This document shows, piece after piece, positions 5,100 to 9,515 of a DNA stretch of 9,515 nt. Location: contig JAFTAC010000446.1 in assembly GCA_017458805.1 (NCBI GenBank), positions 1-9,515 on the forward strand, read 5' to 3'. Below the pieces are notes generated by a model that did no database searches, had not been told where the DNA came from, and worked only from the letters and a program-made list of their open reading frames with translations. Each line of letters starts with the position of its first letter. Position 1 is the stretch's first letter. The DNA comes from Victivallales bacterium (GTDB taxonomy: Bacteria; Verrucomicrobiota; Lentisphaeria; Oligosphaerales; Oligosphaeraceae). Position numbers and translations under genes: made by a program.

Positions 5100-8000
5100 A
5101 TGCAGAATACGATTCGTCAGATTCCAGAAGCAGGTTCCCGATTGATTAGATACACAGGTGACTTGCTGGAAATACAGCTTGAAGCACCCGCATCATCTGG
5201 ACATGCCTTTATCAGAACCACCTTTTCCTCCATGCATTTACGCCGACAGGCTGTGATAGGGGAGATTGAACACGGCATTCCACAACGCCAGTCCGTTTGG
5301 GAAGACGTCAAGATGGAGGAACTCGGGGAAGGGCGGTTCTCAGCCGTGTTTCCGCTGCGCGAAGTCGGCGTATTCGAGTTCAAGGCATGCTTTGTCTCGT
5401 CCGACGGAAAGCTCAACTGGGTGCCTGGCAATAACCTGATCGTCAAGGTGGAACCCGCCTTCTCCGTCAGCGCCAATTCCATCTACAATGCTTTCATCCG
5501 CCAGTTTGGACGAAATATCGCCTCTGACAAGGAAACGCAGGAAGACAAAAACGCCGAACTCCGCCTCAACCAAAACGGTTACCTTGTTGTCCCCCCGACA
5601 GGCAAACTTGCGGATTTCAAGGAGAAAATCCCGCATGTCATGGACACAATGGGATTCCGCATCGTCCTTTTCCTTCCCATTCACACCACGCCGACAGCGT
5701 ATGGCAGAATGGGACACTACGGCAGCCCCTTCGCGCCGCTGGACTTCTATGGCGTTGACCCTTCGCTGGCCACGTTCGACAAGGCTCACACACCCGTCCA
5801 GCAGTTCTGCGAGCTTCTGGACTGCATTCATGCCCGTGGCGGCAAGGCCTTTATTGACATCCCATTTGACCACACGGGTTGGGCTTCCTCTATGCAGTCC
5901 GTTCATCCAGAATGGTTTAAACGAACTAACAAGGGAGACTATGAATCCCCTGGGGCCTGGGGAGTGGTATGGGAAGATTTGTGTAAACTCGATTTCTCGC
6001 AACATTCTCTCTGGATGGAACTTGCAAATATCGCTCTGACTTGGTGTCGTCTCAGTGTGGATGGCTTCCGCTGCGATGCAGGCTATATGATACCCAAGGA
6101 AAGCTGGAGATACATTACCGCAAAGGTGCGTGAGGAGTTCCCCGATACGATTTTCCTGCTGGAAGGTCTTGGAGGTTCCGTGGATACAACACGCGAACTT
6201 CTTGAGGAAGGAATTATGAACTGGGCCTATTCAGAGTCCTTCCAGCAATTTGGACTGGAGGCGGAATCAGGCTATCTCTACCATTCACTCGACATCTCCT
6301 CGCGCTGCGGCACCCTCGTCAATTTCGCGGAGACGCACGACAACAACCGTCTTGCGGCAAAATCCCCGATCTGGTCTGTGGAAAGAACAGCAGGGGCCGC
6401 CTTGCTGGCCCCTGCTGGTGCCTTCGGCATCGCCAACGGCGTAGAATGGCTTGCCACTGAGAAGATTGACGTTCATCAGGCAGCCTCGTTGAATTGGGGA
6501 GCTTCTGAGAACATCGTTGAGCACGTCAAGACCTTGAACGCCATCCTAGCCAGCCATCCTGCCTTCAGCGCCAAGGCAAATCTCAAGCGTCTGGAAACAT
6601 TGCAGGGAAAGGTGTATGGCCTGCTGCGACAGGCTGGCGACGATGAGGTTCTTGTCCTTGTGAACCCCAGTGCGGATGCCGTCGCGCAAGTCTCTTGGGA
6701 AAGCCGTGAGTTCAACCCAGGGGACAAACCGTTCGACTTGGTTAAAAATCGCCGTATCTCGTTTTATTCAAATAAGGAACATATTATTGGCGAACTTCCA
6801 CCGTCAACTGTGGTCTGTCTCTCGAAAAATAATATTCAATATTATTGTAATAAACAGGTTACAATGCAAAATATTCAGCAGGCCAAGACCGTCATTCTTC
6901 GCCTGAGTTCGTTTACAGACCCAATCAAATCTCTGCAACAGTCTGAAGTAATGGAACTTGCATTTCTTCTTTTGAATGACACAAGTGAGTGCTTCAAGAG
7001 ATTGTTTGGTGAATATGTTCCTGTCGTTAAATGGAATCCAGCGAAAGACTGTAAACGCGAGGTGATGTTGCCTCCCTATCATTTCATCCTTGTGACCGCC
7101 CAGCATCCATTTATGGTGGGCCTGATTTCACAAGGAGTCCATCTGGAAAGGGCTTATTCACTTGCAGGAAGCAATGGACCCCATTTTGCCGTTCTGAGTT
7201 TTGCGAATACAGGGCAGGGCGGTCACGGCTACCGGGAAATGCAGCTTGTCTGCAAAGTGTTTGAAAAAGAGCTCTCGTATGCCACGGAATACTCTTCAAA
7301 AATACTTCTTCTTGCAGAGGGGGATAAGGCAAGTCTTCCGCTGGAAGTCGCGGCAAAGGATATTCTTCCAAGACATTGCGGATTATGCTCGAATCAATTC
7401 GGTTCCTATACGATAGCCCGCGCAGCATGGGGGACGCTGCAAAGCAAATATGATGGCCTTCTTGCCGCCAATCCAGATGAAAACGTCCCCGACAACCGTA
7501 TGCTGCTGCTTGCGCGCTGCCGTGCCTGGCTCCGCTATCGCGACTACTCCTGTGAACTGAATCTCGCAACTCAGGACTCTTTCACGGCCAGCTATGAAAA
7601 TACTCTTCAATGGAATTTCCATCTCTCTTTCAGTTCACAACTTGCAGCACATGTCACTGCGCAATGGACGCTTGACAGGAACCGCAATCTTGGAAAGCTC
7701 TGCTTTGCCCTCACGACAGAAAATCAGCCAGCTCCTCTCTTTGGCGAAGAAGAGCCCATTATGCTAGTTCTGCGCCCTGACATCGACTGGCGTTCCAATC
7801 ACGCCGTCACCAAGGCCTATTTGGGGCCAGAGGCCTCCTGGCCATCCAAAGCGACGCCTTTCGGTGCCACTGGCTTCCAGTTTGCACCAGAGGACAACTC
7901 ACGGGTCTTATCTATGCAATTATCAGATGGGAAATATGTTACATCGCCACAGTGGAGCTACCAGATACCACTGCCCGTTGAACGGGAGCGAGGGCTGGAA

Positions 8001-9350
8001 ACGGAAACCGACCTTTTCAGCCCTGGCTATTTCGAGACTCCTGTATGTGAGGGAAAAAGCATCCAAGTCGTTGTGCAATTGACCAATGGAACTCCTGAAC
8101 CAACAGTGTTCCCAGATGAAAGCATAATCTCCAGGCAACCAGAACAGCTTCCCTTGGAGACAGCTCTTCGAAAAAGCCTGGATTTCTTTGTCGTCAAGCG
8201 AGATGCACACAAGTCCATCATTGCAGGTTACCCATGGTTCCTTGACTGGGGACGAGACACGCTCATCTGCCTTCGCGGTCTCATCGCCGCTGGGATGCTT
8301 GAAGAGGCAAGGGACACGATTCTCCAATTTGCGCGTTTCGCCGACAGAGGCACCTTGCCTAATATGATACGCGGCAACGACACGTCTGATAGACAGACCT
8401 CCGACGCCCCCCTTTGGCTCTTCGCCGCCGTAAAGGATTATGTCCAGACTTCATCGGAAGGAGAGTCCTTCTTGAATGTCTCCATTGGGGACAGGACGCT
8501 TCTTGCGGTGCTGGACGCCTTGCTGGAGGCCATCGCCAACGGCGACACGGCTAATGGCGTCAAGATGGACAGGGATTCTGGACTTGTTTACAGTCCAGCA
8601 CATTACACATGGATGGACACCAATTATCCCGCTGGCACGCCACGCAATGGCTATCCCGTTGAAATCCAGGCACTCTGGCTTCATGCACTGGATTTTGTCG
8701 CCTCCCAGGGGAGCCGGTTCGACCGTTGGAACACCCTTGCAGATAAGGTTAGGGATTCTTTTGCCAAGTTTTTTGTACGCGGGGCAGGACAGGGACTTTG
8801 CGACTGCCTGCACTGCAATGGATTCCAACCAGCTTCTTTGGCACTGCCCGATGATGCCTGCCGCCCCAATCAGCTTCTTGCCGTGACCTTAGGGGCTGTA
8901 ACGGACAAGCCGACAATGCTCTCCATCCTCTCTGCCTGTTCTGGACTTTTGACTCCCGCTGGCATTCGAAGCCTCGATGATTCATACGTCGATTATCCCC
9001 TGGCTATCGTGGATAACGGCGTTTCTTTGAACAATCCCCATTATCCTTATCAAGGGCACTACACTGGCCCCGAAGACAGCTGCCGCAAGCCAGCCTACCA
9101 TAACGGTACTAGCTGGGCTTGGCAGATGCCCTTACTGTGCGAAGTGTTGTTCCTATGCCATGGAGAAGCAGCCAGGAAGGCATCGCAGTCTCTTCTTGCG
9201 TCTGCCATCTATGAAATGAACAACGGATGCATTGGCTTCCTTCCAGAAATATATGACGGCGATGCACCGCATCTCCCAAAAGGTTGCCTGGCACAGGCTT
9301 GGAGCATGACGGAGTTCTACCGCGTCTGGAAGCTTTTGCAGACCACTTGA
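5100..9350 (+). CDS. Bifunctional glycogen debranching enzyme (GH13 glucanotransferase + amylo-1,6-glucosidase)
   Basis: The 1416-residue protein should remove alpha-1,6 branches from glycogen-like glucan by two steps in one chain, as eukaryotic AGL does. A beta-rich N-terminal domain (about 5-140) precedes a GH13 barrel (about 160-480). The GH13 motifs are intact: region I FIDIPFDHTG (D253, H258), region II DGFRCDAGY with nucleophile D326, region III LLEGLG with acid/base E355, and region IV AETHDNNR with H413-D414. A small beta domain (about 500-580) ends in an AT-rich seam; a long middle part (about 590-1000) is less recognisable. The C-terminal (alpha/alpha)6 amylo-1,6-glucosidase domain (about 1025-1416) shows PWFLDWGRDT (D1049, D1053), TWMD (D1173), TPRNGYPVEIQALW (E1188), YHNGTSWAW and EIYDGDAPH (E1383). 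D1173 is the likely acid by family resemblance. There is no signal peptide. The ATG at 5100 is preferred; an in-frame TTG at 5049 would add 17 residues, and neither has a clear Shine-Dalgarno. Confidence 0.93.
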   Translation: MQNTIRQIPEAGSRLIRYTGDLLEIQLEAPASSGHAFIRTTFSSMHLRRQAVIGEIEHGIPQRQSVWEDVKMEELGEGRFSAVFPLREVGVFEFKACFVSSDGKLNWVPGNNLIVKVEPAFSVSANSIYNAFIRQFGRNIASDKETQEDKNAELRLNQNGYLVVPPTGKLADFKEKIPHVMDTMGFRIVLFLPIHTTPTAYGRMGHYGSPFAPLDFYGVDPSLATFDKAHTPVQQFCELLDCIHARGGKAFIDIPFDHTGWASSMQSVHPEWFKRTNKGDYESPGAWGVVWEDLCKLDFSQHSLWMELANIALTWCRLSVDGFRCDAGYMIPKESWRYITAKVREEFPDTIFLLEGLGGSVDTTRELLEEGIMNWAYSESFQQFGLEAESGYLYHSLDISSRCGTLVNFAETHDNNRLAAKSPIWSVERTAGAALLAPAGAFGIANGVEWLATEKIDVHQAASLNWGASENIVEHVKTLNAILASHPAFSAKANLKRLETLQGKVYGLLRQAGDDEVLVLVNPSADAVAQVSWESREFNPGDKPFDLVKNRRISFYSNKEHIIGELPPSTVVCLSKNNIQYYCNKQVTMQNIQQAKTVILRLSSFTDPIKSLQQSEVMELAFLLLNDTSECFKRLFGEYVPVVKWNPAKDCKREVMLPPYHFILVTAQHPFMVGLISQGVHLERAYSLAGSNGPHFAVLSFANTGQGGHGYREMQLVCKVFEKELSYATEYSSKILLLAEGDKASLPLEVAAKDILPRHCGLCSNQFGSYTIARAAWGTLQSKYDGLLAANPDENVPDNRMLLLARCRAWLRYRDYSCELNLATQDSFTASYENTLQWNFHLSFSSQLAAHVTAQWTLDRNRNLGKLCFALTTENQPAPLFGEEEPIMLVLRPDIDWRSNHAVTKAYLGPEASWPSKATPFGATGFQFAPEDNSRVLSMQLSDGKYVTSPQWSYQIPLPVERERGLETETDLFSPGYFETPVCEGKSIQVVVQLTNGTPEPTVFPDESIISRQPEQLPLETALRKSLDFFVVKRDAHKSIIAGYPWFLDWGRDTLICLRGLIAAGMLEEARDTILQFARFADRGTLPNMIRGNDTSDRQTSDAPLWLFAAVKDYVQTSSEGESFLNVSIGDRTLLAVLDALLEAIANGDTANGVKMDRDSGLVYSPAHYTWMDTNYPAGTPRNGYPVEIQALWLHALDFVASQGSRFDRWNTLADKVRDSFAKFFVRGAGQGLCDCLHCNGFQPASLALPDDACRPNQLLAVTLGAVTDKPTMLSILSACSGLLTPAGIRSLDDSYVDYPLAIVDNGVSLNNPHYPYQGHYTGPEDSCRKPAYHNGTSWAWQMPLLCEVLFLCHGEAARKASQSLLASAIYEMNNGCIGFLPEIYDGDAPHLPKGCLAQAWSMTEFYRVWKLLQTT
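6828..6846. repeat. Perfect 19-nt palindrome inside the debranching gene
   Basis: AATAATATT and AATATTATT are exact reverse complements around a single C. The palindrome lies at about residues 577-583, in the linker after the GH13 half, within a clearly AT-rich stretch (about 6740-6870) that differs from the rest of the gene. Confidence 0.9.
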
Positions 9351-9375
9351 AATTACCTCTAACCATTTATTCTTC

Positions 9376-9403
9376 AAAAAAAGACGGATATTAGTCTTTT
9401 TTT
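9376..9403 (+). terminator. Candidate intrinsic terminator of the debranching gene
   Basis: Twenty-five nt after the stop codon, AAAAAAAGAC (9376-9385) and GTCTTTTTTT (9394-9403) form a perfect 10-bp stem with an 8-nt loop. The run of seven T closes the stem, as in an A-tract/U-tract terminator. The stem is GC-poor, so it may be weak; being symmetric it could act in both directions. Confidence 0.55.
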
Positions 9404-9414
9404 CGACAAACCGC

Positions 9415-9443
9415 TTTTAAAACTATGCAATTTGCACTATATT
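9415..9443 (+). promoter_or_regulatory. Candidate promoter of the right-edge gene
   Basis: The gap between the terminator and the next start is very AT-rich. TTTTAA (9415-9420) lies 17 nt before TATATT (9438-9443), and a second TATATT lies at 9446-9451. The two overlap a perfect 12-bp palindrome, TATATTAATATA (9438-9449). The -35 match is weak, so the exact promoter is uncertain. Confidence 0.35.
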
Positions 9444-9478
9444 AATATATTGTTTTATTTTTCCTCATTTTTCGCAGT

Positions 9479-9483
9479 AGGAG
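9479..9483 (+). promoter_or_regulatory. Ribosome binding site of the right-edge gene
   Basis: AGGAG lies 9 nt upstream of the ATG at 9493, an ideal Shine-Dalgarno placement, and supports a real gene start at the window edge. Confidence 0.65.
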
Positions 9484-9492
9484 TTATTCCGT

Positions 9493-9515
9493 ATGAAAAA
9501 AACTATTAGAAAATC
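9493..9515 (+). CDS. Partial CDS, unknown product (N-terminus only)
   Basis: An ATG with a good upstream AGGAG begins MKKTIRKS before the window ends (the last residue is fixed as serine because its codon starts with TC). The strongly basic start is what is seen in signal peptides and in type IV pilin-like or pseudopilin leaders (basic stretch, then FTLIEL), the latter very common in Lentisphaerota. With eight residues visible neither can be confirmed. It has its own promoter-like region after the debranching gene terminator, so it is probably a separate transcription unit. Confidence 0.5.

Noticed and set aside
5340..6005. Minus-strand open frame of 221 codons within the debranching gene
   Set aside because: It lies wholly opposite a conserved GH13 coding region with all catalytic motifs, so it is an antisense shadow.
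6828..6866. Frameshift or true gene boundary splitting the debranching enzyme
   Set aside because: The reading frame is open across the whole seam with no stop codon, and both halves keep their catalytic motifs, so it is annotated as one gene.

Overview
The window carries five complete protein genes and the first codons of two more. Four complete genes lie head to tail on the minus strand: prolyl-tRNA synthetase (3040-4788), an endonuclease/exonuclease/phosphatase-fold hydrolase (2338-3036), a membrane-anchored FHA-domain protein (1532-2326) and a sigma-70 family sigma factor (119-1432). At the extreme left, still on the minus strand, are the first 13 codons of a gene that resembles the sugar-phosphate isomerase/epimerase family. 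On the plus strand, divergent from proS, is one very large gene (5100-9350) for a glycogen debranching enzyme that joins a GH13 glucanotransferase-type half to a C-terminal amylo-1,6-glucosidase half. It is followed by a terminator-like hairpin and the start of a plus-strand gene at 9493 that runs off the window.

The organism is a bacterium of intermediate GC content, with Shine-Dalgarno sites that are strong at the two edge genes and weak or absent at several internal ones. The mix of a bacterial-type ProRS, a divergent RpoD/RpoS-like sigma factor, an FHA membrane protein, an isomerase/epimerase-like start and a bifunctional eukaryote-like debranching enzyme makes me think of the PVC group (Lentisphaerota/Victivallales or Kiritimatiellota relatives, often gut bacteria). 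This is an impression from gene content, not a proven assignment.

Layout: 1-39 partial isomerase-like gene; 40-118 its short leader; 119-1432 sigma factor; 1433-1531 a gap holding a small palindromic insertion-like element flanked by 20-bp direct repeats; 1532-4788 the tightly packed proS, hydrolase and FHA genes (gaps of 3 and 11 nt); 4789-5099 an AT-rich divergent control region; 5100-9350 debranching enzyme; 9351-9492 terminator and AT-rich promoter-like DNA; 9493-9515 partial gene.

The two regulatory genes (FHA and sigma) share a similar start context: TTCTAG, a gap of 15-16 nt, TATAAA or TATAAT, exactly 10 nt, then the start codon, with ACTTATG in common and no clear Shine-Dalgarno. This suggests each has its own, possibly leaderless, promoter inside an otherwise operon-like block. 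The debranching gene is metabolically separate: it would remove glycogen or alpha-glucan branches by transfer followed by 1,6-hydrolysis in one chain. No CRISPR array, tRNA, rRNA, integrase, transposase or phage gene is visible, and I found no clear new multi-gene system. The most unusual items are the palindromic insertion between the FHA and sigma genes, the shared start context, the degenerate second FHA domain and the AT-rich seam inside the debranching enzyme.
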